A stretch of DNA of 64,000 nt from Aquimarina sediminis (GCF_002895435.1 NZ_POYJ01000001.1:124001-188000); one strand, 5' to 3'. Shown: positions 9,510 to 18,961, counted from the stretch's first letter. A program made the numbers and translations. Notes: generated from the sequence alone by a model not told the origin.

Positions 9510-10967
9510 ATGGGAGTAGTAGTTAATCAGACTATAAGGAATATTATTATTACTTGTCTTGGATTTGGTATCGGAGCTGCAAATACCTTGTTTTTGTTTA
9601 CCAATTTTATGGATGAAGAACATTATGGTTTGGTTTCGTATTTGATGACAGCATCTAATTTGATATGGCCCATTATAGCTTTTGGCACTCCAAATACTAT
9701 CATTAAATTTTTTTCATCTTATTCTGATCAAGACCAGCAGGATAGGTTTTTGACCGTAATGTTAGTGTTTCCTTTTTTTATTGCTATTGCTGTCGGAGGG
9801 ATAGGAGTTATTTTTTATTCTTCAATCCTTGATTTATTTAGTACTAAAAACACAATAGTCCAACCTTATGTGTGGACAATTTTTGTACTGGCTATTTCAG
9901 GTGCTTATTTTGAAGTATTTTTTGCTTGGTCAAAAGTAAAACTCAAAAGTGTTTTTGGAAATATAATGAAAGAATTGTTCTTAAGGGTATGTATCAGTAT
10001 TCTTTTGATTTTAGTGTATTTTGAAATACTTACAATTTCTCAATTCATTTATGCACTAATGGCTGCATATATATTGCGTATGGTTGTTATGAAAATATAC
10101 GCAATGGGGCTTTATCGTTTTAGTCCCCGTTTTTTGTTACCAGACAATTATGTCCCTGTATTCAAGTATTCTGCTTTGATATTAATTGCGGGATCTGTTG
10201 CCACTTTGTTGATTGATATGGACAAGACGATGATCGAACGGTATCTTCCTATAGAGAATGTAGCCAAGTATGGTATATGTGCCTATATAGCAAGTGTAAT
10301 TATAATTCCGTCGAGGGCAATGCATCAAATAACGTATCCTTTGACAGCTAAGTTGCTTAATGAAAAAGCAAACGACAAATTAGAAAGTTTGTATAAAAAA
10401 AGTTCTTTGAACCTTTTAGTTACAAGCGGGTTGCTCTTCGTTTTAATTATTTGTAATGTACAGCAGCTTTTTAAAATTATTCCTAATGAATATGAGTTAT
10501 TTATATGGGTAGTAGTTTTGATTGGATCAGCCAAATTATTTGATAACCTTTTGGGAAATAATAACTCAATTTTATACAGTTCTGATTATTATAGGATAGT
10601 GTTATATATTGGTGTAGGAATGGTTGTTATTACCGTGATTTTAAACATTCTTTGTATTCCGGTTTTTGGAGTTACTGGCGCCGCAATTGCTACGGTTATT
10701 GCAGTTTTTTGCTATAACTTGGCTAAGTTATGGATTGTTTATGCTAAGTTTAAAATGCACCCTTTCTCTAAGAAAACTATCATTTCTCTGGTACAAATTG
10801 TGGTTTTTACGTTTGGATTTTATTTTTGGGAACTACCATTTCACCCTATTTTCAATATAGTTCTTAAAAGTGTTTTAATTGGTATAGCATATGCAGGAGT
10901 AGTGTATGCTCTTAATATATCTAAAGATATTAACGATTTAATAAAGAAAATCCCTCGAGGTGCTTAA
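9510..10967 (+). CDS. Polysaccharide/oligosaccharide flippase (Wzx-like, MOP superfamily)
   Basis: A 485-residue protein with about 12-14 hydrophobic helices evenly spaced, a first helix carrying IITCLGFGIGAANTLFLF and the conserved MDKTMIERYLPIENVAKYGI segment in the middle (about 234-253), characteristic of polysaccharide biosynthesis flippases. It should move lipid-linked oligosaccharide across the inner membrane. It stands alone between its own promoter and a terminator, separate from the glycosyltransferase operon upstream, so functional linkage is only by proximity. Confidence 0.85.
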   Translation: MGVVVNQTIRNIIITCLGFGIGAANTLFLFTNFMDEEHYGLVSYLMTASNLIWPIIAFGTPNTIIKFFSSYSDQDQQDRFLTVMLVFPFFIAIAVGGIGVIFYSSILDLFSTKNTIVQPYVWTIFVLAISGAYFEVFFAWSKVKLKSVFGNIMKELFLRVCISILLILVYFEILTISQFIYALMAAYILRMVVMKIYAMGLYRFSPRFLLPDNYVPVFKYSALILIAGSVATLLIDMDKTMIERYLPIENVAKYGICAYIASVIIIPSRAMHQITYPLTAKLLNEKANDKLESLYKKSSLNLLVTSGLLFVLIICNVQQLFKIIPNEYELFIWVVVLIGSAKLFDNLLGNNNSILYSSDYYRIVLYIGVGMVVITVILNILCIPVFGVTGAAIATVIAVFCYNLAKLWIVYAKFKMHPFSKKTIISLVQIVVFTFGFYFWELPFHPIFNIVLKSVLIGIAYAGVVYALNISKDINDLIKKIPRGA

Positions 10968-10992
10968 GCATTCAACTCTTGAGGGATTTTCT
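10945..10992 (+). terminator. Terminator overlapping the 3' end of the flippase gene
   Basis: AGAAAATCCCTC (10945-10956) and its exact reverse complement GAGGGATTTTCT (10981-10992). The left arm lies inside the last codons of the flippase. The position also suits the convergent gene ending at 11031. Confidence 0.75.
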
Positions 10993-11030
10993 AACTAACC
11001 AACCAAAAAAATAAATATTTTTATGTCTTA

Positions 11031-12335
11031 TTAACTTCTACTTCTAGAGGTACGAGAACGAGTGTTACTTGATCTTGATGCTCTACTATTAGAAGTGTTA
11101 CTTCTTTGTCTTTTTACATTTGCTCTAGAAGAACTTGTTCCTCTATTATTACTACTATAACGACTATTATTAGAACGTTTTGTTACATTTCCAGAGTATT
11201 TTTTATTTGTATTTCTTTGTCTCTGAACCGGAGTACTTCTAGATATTGACCTCTTATTACTACTCTGATACCTTGATTTGCTATCTGTTCTAGGAGATCG
11301 GCTAGTTACCGTATTTCTGGTTCTTTGGGTCGTTTGCACATTTCTTCTAGGTGTTGCACTTCTATTATTTGATCGTACTCTCTGTTTTGGTTGTACAGAT
11401 CTACTTGCCGTACGCGTTCTGGTATTAGGTGTTGTAGTACGCGTTCTACTTGTATTTGTAACTTTAGATCTACTTCTGTCTGTACTTCTAGTACCATAAT
11501 TATTTGATCTATTTCTACTATTTGTACTTCTGTTGTTATAATTAGATCTGTTACGTGTTATTTTACTATAGTTACGATCATTTCTTTTATACATAGCCGT
11601 TCTGTGGCTTCTTGTTCTGTAGTTAAGACCTCTTGCTGTAGTGCCTCTATATCCTCTGTTGTAGCTTGATACTCGACTATGCGGTCTGTAGTAATTACGA
11701 CTTCTGTATGGTCTAGTATAGTATCCATTATAATAGTTGCTTCTATAAGTTGTGTAAGAACATCTGTAAGGTGTATAGTATCTTCTGTATGGTCTATTGT
11801 ATACAATACATCTTGTAACTACAGGAACGGTAAAGTAGGCATGAAAAGGTCTGTATTCATAATATCTGTTATAACGGTTGATGTATCCTGTACAGTTTAG
11901 AAAATTTCCATAACTGTTATAGTGTACATATAATCCACCTACTCTAGATATACGACCATAGTCATTATAATTAATGTAAATATCACCAGCCTGCGTAATT
12001 CTACCATAGTAATCATAAAAGATGGGTACGTTTTCTACTTGTACTACAGCTCCGTAATCATCATATTGTACATAAGCGTCATAATCATATCCAGAATTGA
12101 AACTTATATTTACTCCAGGAGTATTAACACCAATACGAACACCATTTCTACGACCATTGATATAAAAATCAAATTGTCCGTCTGCATACACCGAAAAATC
12201 GATTCCTCCTTCTGAGAAGATAAATGATTTCCCATAGTTATAATATCGAGCAGATGATTCTGTATTGGTTTCTGTTGCGTTAGCTGTGAATGAAGCTAAC
12301 AATAAACCTGCAAAAAGTAAAACAAAATTTTTCAT
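11031..12335 (-). CDS. Secreted protein with four 16-residue YD-type repeats and a long R/S/T/N-rich tail
   Basis: A 434-residue protein with signal peptide MKNFVLLFAGLLLASFTANA. Residues 37-63 (SFIFSEGGIDFSVYADG...) match residues 41-67 of the paralogue at 13789-14454. Four consecutive 16-residue repeats follow at 91-154, with core Y-D/N-x-Y-G-R-I/L-x-x-x-G-x-x-x-I-N/H. A Tyr/Arg-rich stretch (155-230) leads into about 200 residues composed almost wholly of Arg, Ser, Asn and Thr, strongly basic and probably disordered. Function unknown; a basic tail outside the cell could bind acidic glycans, DNA or the paralogue's poly-Asp tail. A sigma-54-like element lies upstream. Confidence 0.75.
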   Translation of the reverse strand: MKNFVLLFAGLLLASFTANATETNTESSARYYNYGKSFIFSEGGIDFSVYADGQFDFYINGRRNGVRIGVNTPGVNISFNSGYDYDAYVQYDDYGAVVQVENVPIFYDYYGRITQAGDIYINYNDYGRISRVGGLYVHYNSYGNFLNCTGYINRYNRYYEYRPFHAYFTVPVVTRCIVYNRPYRRYYTPYRCSYTTYRSNYYNGYYTRPYRSRNYYRPHSRVSSYNRGYRGTTARGLNYRTRSHRTAMYKRNDRNYSKITRNRSNYNNRSTNSRNRSNNYGTRSTDRSRSKVTNTSRTRTTTPNTRTRTASRSVQPKQRVRSNNRSATPRRNVQTTQRTRNTVTSRSPRTDSKSRYQSSNKRSISRSTPVQRQRNTNKKYSGNVTKRSNNSRYSSNNRGTSSSRANVKRQRSNTSNSRASRSSNTRSRTSRSRS

Positions 12336-12392
12336 AATCTGTGATTTTAAAATTAGAATAGAAATTAATTTTCGATTCTCAATTTTATAGTA

Positions 12393-12407
12393 TCAAGCAG
12401 CGTGCCA
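12393..12407 (-). promoter_or_regulatory. Sigma-54-like promoter (-24/-12) upstream of the 12335 gene
   Basis: Read on the minus strand: TTTTTGGCAC, five bases, then TTGA. This fits TGGCAC-N5-TTGC except that the last base of the -12 GC is A. It is 58 bp before the ATG. The same arrangement occurs before the paralogous gene (14523-14537), which is the main reason to believe it. Confidence 0.55.
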
Positions 12408-12544
12408 AAAAAATAAATTACTGATAAACAGTGGTGTATGTTTTTTTGCGAAGTTTGTTTTACAAGGACTTAAGATATATTTAGTTATTATGTCATAAAA
12501 AAAAGGAACAGGTATTACGATAGAAAGCTGTTTTTTATCACATC

Positions 12545-13639
12545 TCATTTTGGAAACAAACTCTTATCGATATTTGGAATTACCTGTAAAGCATTTTTAT
12601 AGTATAATTTTCTCAATACTTCATCATCGAGATCTAGACCATACATTTTCCAAAAGGCATGATATCTTTTATAATATGGAAAATACTCATCTTTTGATTC
12701 TAAAACCCTAAAGTAAGTATAGTATTCTTCAGGATTCCACGAATCTTTTCCAAACATAATTCTATCTTGATATTTGGTAAGAAAAGCTTTTGCATGACGA
12801 GGTTGGCGACCCAATTCTGCAATGACAGCTCCGATCTCACTATACATATTTGGCATTTCATCCATGAGTTTTGCCAGCTTTGCTAGATCGTTTCCATACC
12901 AACCTAAATGTGCATTGATAAATTTAGTGTTTTTATGTTTTCTAAAAATATTATGTTGCTCTTGTATAATGGTCTCCCATGAACCTGTAACTTTTGAATC
13001 TCTTTTTCTTCTGGATCTTAGTTTAAGTTCTAACCAACGCTCATTTTGATTATCATGAGCATCCCAAAATGGTTTAGGGTCTGCAGAGTGTATTAAAACA
13101 GGGATTCCTAACTCACCACATTTTTCCCAAACAGGATCAATTCGAGGATCGTCAATTTTGATACGTTTTCCTTTACTATCTTTATTATCCATTCCTTGGC
13201 TTTTATAGATCTTTAATCCATTGGCTCCCATAGCTACATCTTTTTCTAATTGAGCTACTGTTTTTTTTGTCCAATCAGGATCATCAATTCCTGTAAGACG
13301 AATATTGGTAAATACAATAAACCTGTTTGGAAAATTTGTTTTTACATTTTCTAAAGATTTGTGTAAGTGTTCATCAGATCCTCTTCCTCTTCCAGATAAG
13401 TTTACCATTACCATCATATTGAGTTTATCCATTTCTGTAACGACTTCCTGTAGGTTTTGAGTTGGCATCCTAAATTGATGATTATGTACATCAATAAAAG
13501 GAAATTTTGCTTTTTTGATTTCGGTACCTGGAACAACGAGAGTAGATGGAGGATCATAATCCTCAAACTCCATTTTTTGAGCGGTCATTGAAGTTAAGGA
13601 GATGATAAATAGAAATAGGAGTGTTTTATGAAAATTCAT
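12545..13639 (-). CDS. Exported amidohydrolase (metal-dependent, amidohydrolase 2 type)
   Basis: The ATG ending at 13639 starts a signal peptide (MNFHKTLLFLFIISLTSMTAQ); an in-frame ATG at 13765 would add 42 residues of a different character. The mature enzyme shows the amidohydrolase metal ligands in order: FPFIDVHNHQF (HxH), a lysine in GANGLKIYKSQG, IPVLIHSADP, FINAHLGWYG and the aspartate in IMFGKDSWNPEEY. It should be a periplasmic TIM-barrel hydrolase; the substrate cannot be predicted. It lies between the two paralogous repeat proteins on the same strand. Confidence 0.82.
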   Translation of the reverse strand: MNFHKTLLFLFIISLTSMTAQKMEFEDYDPPSTLVVPGTEIKKAKFPFIDVHNHQFRMPTQNLQEVVTEMDKLNMMVMVNLSGRGRGSDEHLHKSLENVKTNFPNRFIVFTNIRLTGIDDPDWTKKTVAQLEKDVAMGANGLKIYKSQGMDNKDSKGKRIKIDDPRIDPVWEKCGELGIPVLIHSADPKPFWDAHDNQNERWLELKLRSRRKRDSKVTGSWETIIQEQHNIFRKHKNTKFINAHLGWYGNDLAKLAKLMDEMPNMYSEIGAVIAELGRQPRHAKAFLTKYQDRIMFGKDSWNPEEYYTYFRVLESKDEYFPYYKRYHAFWKMYGLDLDDEVLRKLYYKNALQVIPNIDKSLFPK

Positions 13640-13788
13640 ACCGATAAGAATATATATTGAACAGAATAAATATAGGACAATCATCTTTTTTTGAAGAAAA
13701 CTTAACAACACTTTATAAATAGAAGAACCCGCTACCAAATATATTAGGTAACGGGGTCTAAACAACTAACCAATTCTTAATTTATATC

Positions 13789-14454
13789 TTAATCATCATC
13801 ATCATCATCATCATCGTCATCATTATGATGTTTTTTTATTCTTCTTCGGTTCTTATAGTAATGATCATCATCATCGTCGTCGTCATCGTCGTGATATTTT
13901 GGTTTCCAAGCTTTCTTGTAATATGGTCTATGTGTAATTGAACATCCATCAATCCCACAATATCCACAGCCATCATAATGCACATTACCTTCTGTATAAT
14001 GTATTCGATCATATCTTTTGTAATAGATATATAATCCACCAATTCTATGCACTAATCCTCTTCGATTGTATCTTATTGAAATGGTTCCGATTCTACGTAC
14101 CCTGTTATATCTATCGTAGTTGATATAATTTGGTCCTACTTTCTTTAATCTACCATAATAATCATATCTAATAAAGTTATTATATGGTCTATGGCGTTCA
14201 TAGGAACCAGGCGCATTATAAACATTATTATTCCAACTATTGTGGGGTCTGTGCCTTCTTCTAAGAATTTTGTAATCAATACCTCCATCTGGGTAGACAA
14301 AAAACTTTATGCCACCTTCTATAAAGATTATAGGTTGTGCGTGGTGATAGCGTTTTGTAACCCTATCCTTATGATCCGAGTAATTTTGATCGGTCGCTTG
14401 TGCAGTTGTTCCTACTAGTAATAATACTGCAATAAAAAGTATCATTTTTTTCAT
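13789..14454 (-). CDS. Secreted protein with four 16-residue YD-type repeats and a poly-Asp tail
   Basis: A 221-residue protein with signal peptide MKKMILFIAVLLLVGTTAQA. Residues 41-67 (PIIFIEGGIKFFVYPDGG...) are homologous to the 11031-12335 protein. Four tandem 16-residue repeats occupy 97-160 (YDYYGRLKKVGPNYIN, YDRYNRVRRIGTISIR, YNRRGLVHRIGGLYIY, YKRYDRIHYTEGNVHY). Then come a Cys/Gly segment with four cysteines (CGYCGIDGC), a basic patch and two aspartate runs, the second of ten at the very C-terminus. The aspartate runs are encoded by GAT/GAC triplet repeats that could vary in length. Function unknown; metal or polycation binding is possible. Confidence 0.75.
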   Translation of the reverse strand: MKKMILFIAVLLLVGTTAQATDQNYSDHKDRVTKRYHHAQPIIFIEGGIKFFVYPDGGIDYKILRRRHRPHNSWNNNVYNAPGSYERHRPYNNFIRYDYYGRLKKVGPNYINYDRYNRVRRIGTISIRYNRRGLVHRIGGLYIYYKRYDRIHYTEGNVHYDGCGYCGIDGCSITHRPYYKKAWKPKYHDDDDDDDDDHYYKNRRRIKKHHNDDDDDDDDDD

Positions 14455-14522
14455 AACTTACATGTTTTGGGTTTATGCCTACTTATTAGCTTTTCGGCTT
14501 TCGCTATTTGATTAGTACCTTC

Positions 14523-14537
14523 TCAAATCATGTGCCA
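14523..14537 (-). promoter_or_regulatory. Sigma-54-like promoter (-24/-12) upstream of the 14454 gene
   Basis: Minus strand: TTTTTGGCAC, five bases, TTGA. It has the same spacing and the same -12 deviation as the element at 12393-12407, and lies 69 bp upstream of the ATG. Confidence 0.55.
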
Positions 14538-14569
14538 AAAACATATAAGAAATGAAGAGTAATATTTAA

Positions 14570-15214
14570 CTATTTGTTTTTGAGTTGTTTAATTATTTCT
14601 TTAGGATCAGCTCTTTCTTTATAATCTTCTTTAATAAAATCGTAGACAATTGTTCCATCTTGATCAATTATATAAGTTGCTGAGACTGGTAATTGTTGAT
14701 TTTTGTTTCCATTGCTTTTTTCTAGATCAATGTTAAAACCTTTATATACCTCTATAAGGTCATCAGGTAATGAAAAGGCAAGATTAAATTCTTTTGCAAT
14801 TTTGTTATCGATATCTGAAAGAACTTCAAAGCTTAAATTATTTTTTTCTGAAGTAGTTAATGAATTATCCGGAGTTTCTGGGCTAATTGCGATTAGTGTA
14901 GCGCCATATTTTTCGAACTCGTGTAATGATCGTTGTAGTGCAATTAGTTCCAGGTTACAATAAGGGCACCAACTTCCGCGATAAAAGGATAGTATAACTT
15001 TCTTATCTAATAAAACTTCCTGAACAGAGATGTTTTTATGCGCTGCATTCGGAAGTGTAATTTCTGGTATTAGATCTCCCGTTTTTAGGGCTTTGGAAAT
15101 CATATTTGTATCCTTTAGAATTTGTATTCCGTTACTCATTACTTTACGAATATTCTCAGGATACTTTTTTGCAGATACTTCTGCACGAGCTTTTAGATCT
15201 TCGGTAAGTGACAT
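14570..15214 (-). CDS. Peroxiredoxin-like (AhpC/TSA family) protein
   Basis: A 214-residue thioredoxin-fold protein. The active-site segment FYRGSWCPYCNLEL carries a CxxC pair (Cys 83 and 86), as in the peroxiredoxin-like family found in Bacteroidota, and ILSFYRG before it replaces the usual peroxiredoxin strand. Later strands (ATLIAISPETPD, FEVLSDIDNKIAKEFNL, TYIIDQDGTIVYDF) fit the fold. An N-terminal helical extension of about 45 residues is normal for this family. It probably reduces peroxides using thioredoxin-type donors. It is a single gene with no obvious partner. Confidence 0.85.
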   Translation of the reverse strand: MSLTEDLKARAEVSAKKYPENIRKVMSNGIQILKDTNMISKALKTGDLIPEITLPNAAHKNISVQEVLLDKKVILSFYRGSWCPYCNLELIALQRSLHEFEKYGATLIAISPETPDNSLTTSEKNNLSFEVLSDIDNKIAKEFNLAFSLPDDLIEVYKGFNIDLEKSNGNKNQQLPVSATYIIDQDGTIVYDFIKEDYKERADPKEIIKQLKNK

Positions 15215-15355
15215 TATATTTTGGTTTATAATTAGACACTTTTAGCCGAAGTGGCTATAATAACATTACATCAACATCTAATATAATAATGTTAATGTCT
15301 TAATATTATAATGAATTCACTCTTAGAAACAGTGTTGGATATGGTGATTTTTTAT

Positions 15356-18136
15356 TTATAGTTTTTCTTTTAGAAATGTTGCTGTATACGATTCTTTGAC
15401 TTTTACGATTTCTTCGGGTGAGCCTTTCGCAATAATATTTCCTCCATTTTTTCCACCTTCGAGCCCTAGGTCAATGATATAATCTGCGCATTTAACAAGA
15501 TCAAGGTTATGTTCTATAACCAGAATAGAATGTCCTTTGGATATTAGTTCATTAAAAGATTTGAGTAGTTTTTTGATATCATGAAAATGTAGACCGGTAG
15601 TGGGTTCATCAAATATAAAGAGTGCTTTATCCTTTGTATTACCTTTTACCAAGAAAGAGGCAAGTTTGATTCTTTGTGCTTCACCACCGGATAGGGTAGA
15701 AGAACTTTGTCCTAACTGCACGTACCCAAGACCAACATCTTGTAGAGGTTGAAGCTTTCTTTGGATTTTGGTTTGGTTGTGTTCAGTAAAGAAATCAATT
15801 GCATTATCAATAGTCATAGAGAGGATATCATGAATATTCTTATCATGAAATGTCACTTCAAGAACGTCTTTTTTGAATCTTTTTCCGCCGCAGGTTTCAC
15901 ATTCGAGATGTACATCTGCCATAAACTGCATTTCGATGGTAACTTCTCCTTCTCCTTTACAGGTTTCACATCTACCTCCATCTACATTAAAAGAAAAGTG
16001 TTTTGCTTTATAATTACGTATTCCGGATAGTTTTTGAGTAGCGAATAGGTTACGAATATCATCATAAGCTTTGATATAAGTAACAGGGTTGGAGCGAGAA
16101 GATCGACCAATAGGGTTTTGATCTACAAATTCTACATGTTTAATATTGCTATAATTTCCCTTTAGTTCAGTAAATTCTCCAGCTTTTTCACCATACCCAC
16201 CTAATTGTTTTAAGACAGAGGGGTATATAATTTTTTTGACCAATGTACTTTTACCACTCCCGGATACTCCTGTTATGGCTGTAAACATTCCAAGTGGAAT
16301 TTTTACATCTATATTTTTTAAATTATTTTCCCGGGCACCAATAATCTCTAGATAATATTTTGAGGTTCTTCGGGTTTTAGGGACTTCAATTTGAAGAGTT
16401 CCATTAAGATATTTTGCGGTAAGAGAATCTGCTTTAAGAATCTCATCAAAGGTGCCTGTAGCTACTACATGTCCTCCATATGTTCCTGCCTCTGGACCAA
16501 TATCAATGATTTCATCGGCAGCTAGCATAATATCTTCATCATGTTCTACAACAATTACAGTATTGCCTAAATCTCGGAGTGATTGTAGTACTTTTATTAG
16601 TTTTTCAGTGTCTTTTGGATGTAATCCTATACTAGGTTCATCCAAAATATACATGGAGCCAACAAGGCTACTACCTAATGATGTTGCTAGATTGATACGT
16701 TGGGACTCTCCTCCGGATAACGTATTAGATTTTCTATTAAGTGTTAAATATTCTAACCCCACATTTTGTAAGAATTCTAATCGGCTGTTTATTTCTTTGA
16801 GAAGACGTTTAGCAATTTTAGAGTCATATTTATCAAGAGTTAGGTTTTTGAAGAAAACTGCTAATTCATTTAATGGCTTCTCGACTAGATCTGTTAACGT
16901 AGCTTCTGCAATTTTTACATAATCAGCTTCTTTTCTCAGTCGTTTTCCTTTGCAAGTAGTACATTTTGTTTTTCCACGATAGCGAGACAGCATTACACGA
17001 TTTTGAATTTTATATGCTTTTGCTTCTAGTTCTTCAAAAAAACCAGTAATTCCTTCAAAGTACTCATTTCCTTTCCAAAGGAGCTCTTTGTCCTTGTCAG
17101 ATAATTCAAAATAGGGTTTATGAATAGGGAAATCAAACTTATACGCGTTATTTACCAGTTGATCTTTGTACCATCCTATACTATCTCCTTTCCAGGGAAA
17201 AACGGCTCCCTCAAAAACACTTAATGAGGTATTGGGAACAACCAAATCTTCATCAATACCAATAACATCTCCATATCCTTCACATTCCGGACATGCCCCA
17301 TAAGGGTTATTGAAGCTAAATAGGTGAATGTTTGGTTCTAAGAAAGATATTCCGTCTAATTCAAATTTATTACTAAACTGTCTTTGATTGCCATCATTTA
17401 GAGTTTCTATAAAACAAGTTCCTTTTCCTTCAAAAAAAGCAGAATCTATAGCGTCAGCGAGGCGATTAAAAAAATCTTCTTCATCTCTTTTTATGATTCT
17501 GTCAATAACGAGATAGTACTTTTCTTTTTCATTAATAATCACTTCTTCTATTCTGGATACAGCACCGTTACTCTTTATTCTTGCATATCCTTGCTGTTGT
17601 AAGACTTTTAGTTTTCCTTCTAGTGTACGACCTTCTTCTATATGAATTGGAGCAAGTAGCAGTAGTTTTTCGCCATCATTAAAAGTTTTTACATATTCTA
17701 TAACATCGGTAACTCTGTCTTTTTTTACTTGGTTTCCCGAAATAGGGGAGTACGTTTTTCCAATTCTTGCAAAGAGCAGCTTTAGATAATCATAAATCTC
17801 TGTGGTAGTACCAACTGTTGATCGTGGATTGGTAGAATTAACTTTTTGTTCTATAGCTATTGCAGGGGCAATACCTTTGATATAATCTACTTTGGGTTTA
17901 TTAAGCCGTCCAAGGAATTGTCTTGCATAAGAAGATAGACTCTCAACATATCTACGTTGCCCTTCTGCATACAAAGTATCAAAAGCAAGACTAGACTTCC
18001 CAGAACCAGATAACCCAGTAATTACAACTAGCTTGTTTCTAGGTATAACAGCATCTAAATCTTTCAGATTGTGAAGCTTAGCTCCTTTGATGATTATATT
18101 TTCTTTTGGATCTACGGTTGTAATGTCTTGAATCAT
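15356..18136 (-). CDS. uvrA: Excinuclease ABC subunit A
   Basis: About 926 residues from the ATG ending at 18136, which aligns better with UvrA than the upstream in-frame ATG at 18160. It contains two ABC ATPase modules: Walker A GLSGSGKSS (41-49) and GVSGSGKST, signatures LSGGESQRINLA and LSGGEAQRIKLA, and Walker B segments ending in DEPS and DEPTTGLH. Zinc-binding cysteine pairs are visible in CPECEGYG, CTTCKGKR and CETCKGEG...CETCGGKR. Length and features are those of full-length UvrA, the damage-recognition ATPase of nucleotide excision repair. The divergent sigma-factor gene and the nth gene beyond it give a DNA-maintenance context. Confidence 0.97.
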   Translation of the reverse strand: MIQDITTVDPKENIIIKGAKLHNLKDLDAVIPRNKLVVITGLSGSGKSSLAFDTLYAEGQRRYVESLSSYARQFLGRLNKPKVDYIKGIAPAIAIEQKVNSTNPRSTVGTTTEIYDYLKLLFARIGKTYSPISGNQVKKDRVTDVIEYVKTFNDGEKLLLLAPIHIEEGRTLEGKLKVLQQQGYARIKSNGAVSRIEEVIINEKEKYYLVIDRIIKRDEEDFFNRLADAIDSAFFEGKGTCFIETLNDGNQRQFSNKFELDGISFLEPNIHLFSFNNPYGACPECEGYGDVIGIDEDLVVPNTSLSVFEGAVFPWKGDSIGWYKDQLVNNAYKFDFPIHKPYFELSDKDKELLWKGNEYFEGITGFFEELEAKAYKIQNRVMLSRYRGKTKCTTCKGKRLRKEADYVKIAEATLTDLVEKPLNELAVFFKNLTLDKYDSKIAKRLLKEINSRLEFLQNVGLEYLTLNRKSNTLSGGESQRINLATSLGSSLVGSMYILDEPSIGLHPKDTEKLIKVLQSLRDLGNTVIVVEHDEDIMLAADEIIDIGPEAGTYGGHVVATGTFDEILKADSLTAKYLNGTLQIEVPKTRRTSKYYLEIIGARENNLKNIDVKIPLGMFTAITGVSGSGKSTLVKKIIYPSVLKQLGGYGEKAGEFTELKGNYSNIKHVEFVDQNPIGRSSRSNPVTYIKAYDDIRNLFATQKLSGIRNYKAKHFSFNVDGGRCETCKGEGEVTIEMQFMADVHLECETCGGKRFKKDVLEVTFHDKNIHDILSMTIDNAIDFFTEHNQTKIQRKLQPLQDVGLGYVQLGQSSSTLSGGEAQRIKLASFLVKGNTKDKALFIFDEPTTGLHFHDIKKLLKSFNELISKGHSILVIEHNLDLVKCADYIIDLGLEGGKNGGNIIAKGSPEEIVKVKESYTATFLKEKL

Positions 18137-18157
18137 AGTAAATACGCGGTAAGAGCG

Positions 18158-18165
18158 CAAAGATA
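18158..18165 (-). promoter_or_regulatory. Candidate -7 element for uvrA
   Basis: Minus strand TATCTTTG fits the Bacteroidota -7 consensus TAnnTTTG, 22 bp before the chosen uvrA ATG. An upstream TTTG at the right distance is not evident. If used, the transcript would begin close to the alternative upstream ATG, which supports the downstream start. Confidence 0.4.
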
Positions 18166-18376
18166 AGGATTACTATAAAAGTATAATACACTATGTATAT
18201 TGAAAGTTTAGTTAAAAAAATTAACAGGAAATTGTTTGAAATTAAATGATTGTTACTATATTAGCCCCTCATAAAGAATCAAAAAATTAAACAAAACTGC
18301 CTATAGCATACCTTTACTTTTAAAGTTTAACATAGCACGAGCCCCAAGCTTGTTGGTACTAAAATAAAGTCTAGGT

Positions 18377-18961
18377 ATGAAAAATTACACCCTGTCAGAC
18401 GCAGTTCTGGTTAATAACTACATTAAAGGAGACGAATGTGCTCTTTCTGTTCTAATTGAACGTCATAAGCAACGTATTTATAGTTTTATATACTCTAAAG
18501 TTTTTGATAGAGACATTTCTGAAGATATTTTTCAGGACACTTTTATTAAAGTAATTCGTACTTTAAAGAATGGTAAATATAATGAAGAAGGTAAATTTCT
18601 TCCTTGGGTAATGCGTATTGCTCATAATTTGGTGATTGATCATTTTAGAAAAGGGAATCGTATGCCAAAATTTGAAGATAACGGAGAGTTTAGTATTTTT
18701 TCTGTTATCAGTGATGGAAACCTTAATGCAGAGAAGAGATTGATAAAAGATCAGGTTGAAGAGGATTTAAGAAATTTAATCCAAGAACTACCAGATGATC
18801 AGAAAGAAGTGCTAATTATGCGTATGTATCGGGATATGAGCTTCAAAGAAATATCTGATAAAACAGGTGTTAGTATTAATACTGCTTTAGGTAGAATGAG
18901 ATATGCTCTAATTAACCTAAGAAAGGTAATAGAGAAAAATAACATTGTTTTAACGAATTAA
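18377..18961 (+). CDS. ECF-type RNA polymerase sigma factor
   Basis: A 194-residue sigma-70 family protein with region 2 (LSVLIERHKQRIYSFIYSK, DISEDIFQDTFIKVIRTL, FLPWVMRIAHNLVIDHFRK) and region 4 (LPDDQKEVLIMRMYRDMSF, KEISDKTGVSINTALGRMRYAL), and no regions 1 or 3. It directs RNA polymerase to a specific promoter set. No membrane anti-sigma gene follows; instead a 48-residue basic protein does. It is divergent from uvrA. Confidence 0.93.
   Translation: MKNYTLSDAVLVNNYIKGDECALSVLIERHKQRIYSFIYSKVFDRDISEDIFQDTFIKVIRTLKNGKYNEEGKFLPWVMRIAHNLVIDHFRKGNRMPKFEDNGEFSIFSVISDGNLNAEKRLIKDQVEEDLRNLIQELPDDQKEVLIMRMYRDMSFKEISDKTGVSINTALGRMRYALINLRKVIEKNNIVLTN

Noticed and set aside
11278-11900. Several open frames opposite or out of frame to the R/S-rich secreted protein gene
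   Set aside because: They are shadows created by the low-complexity codon usage of the real gene.
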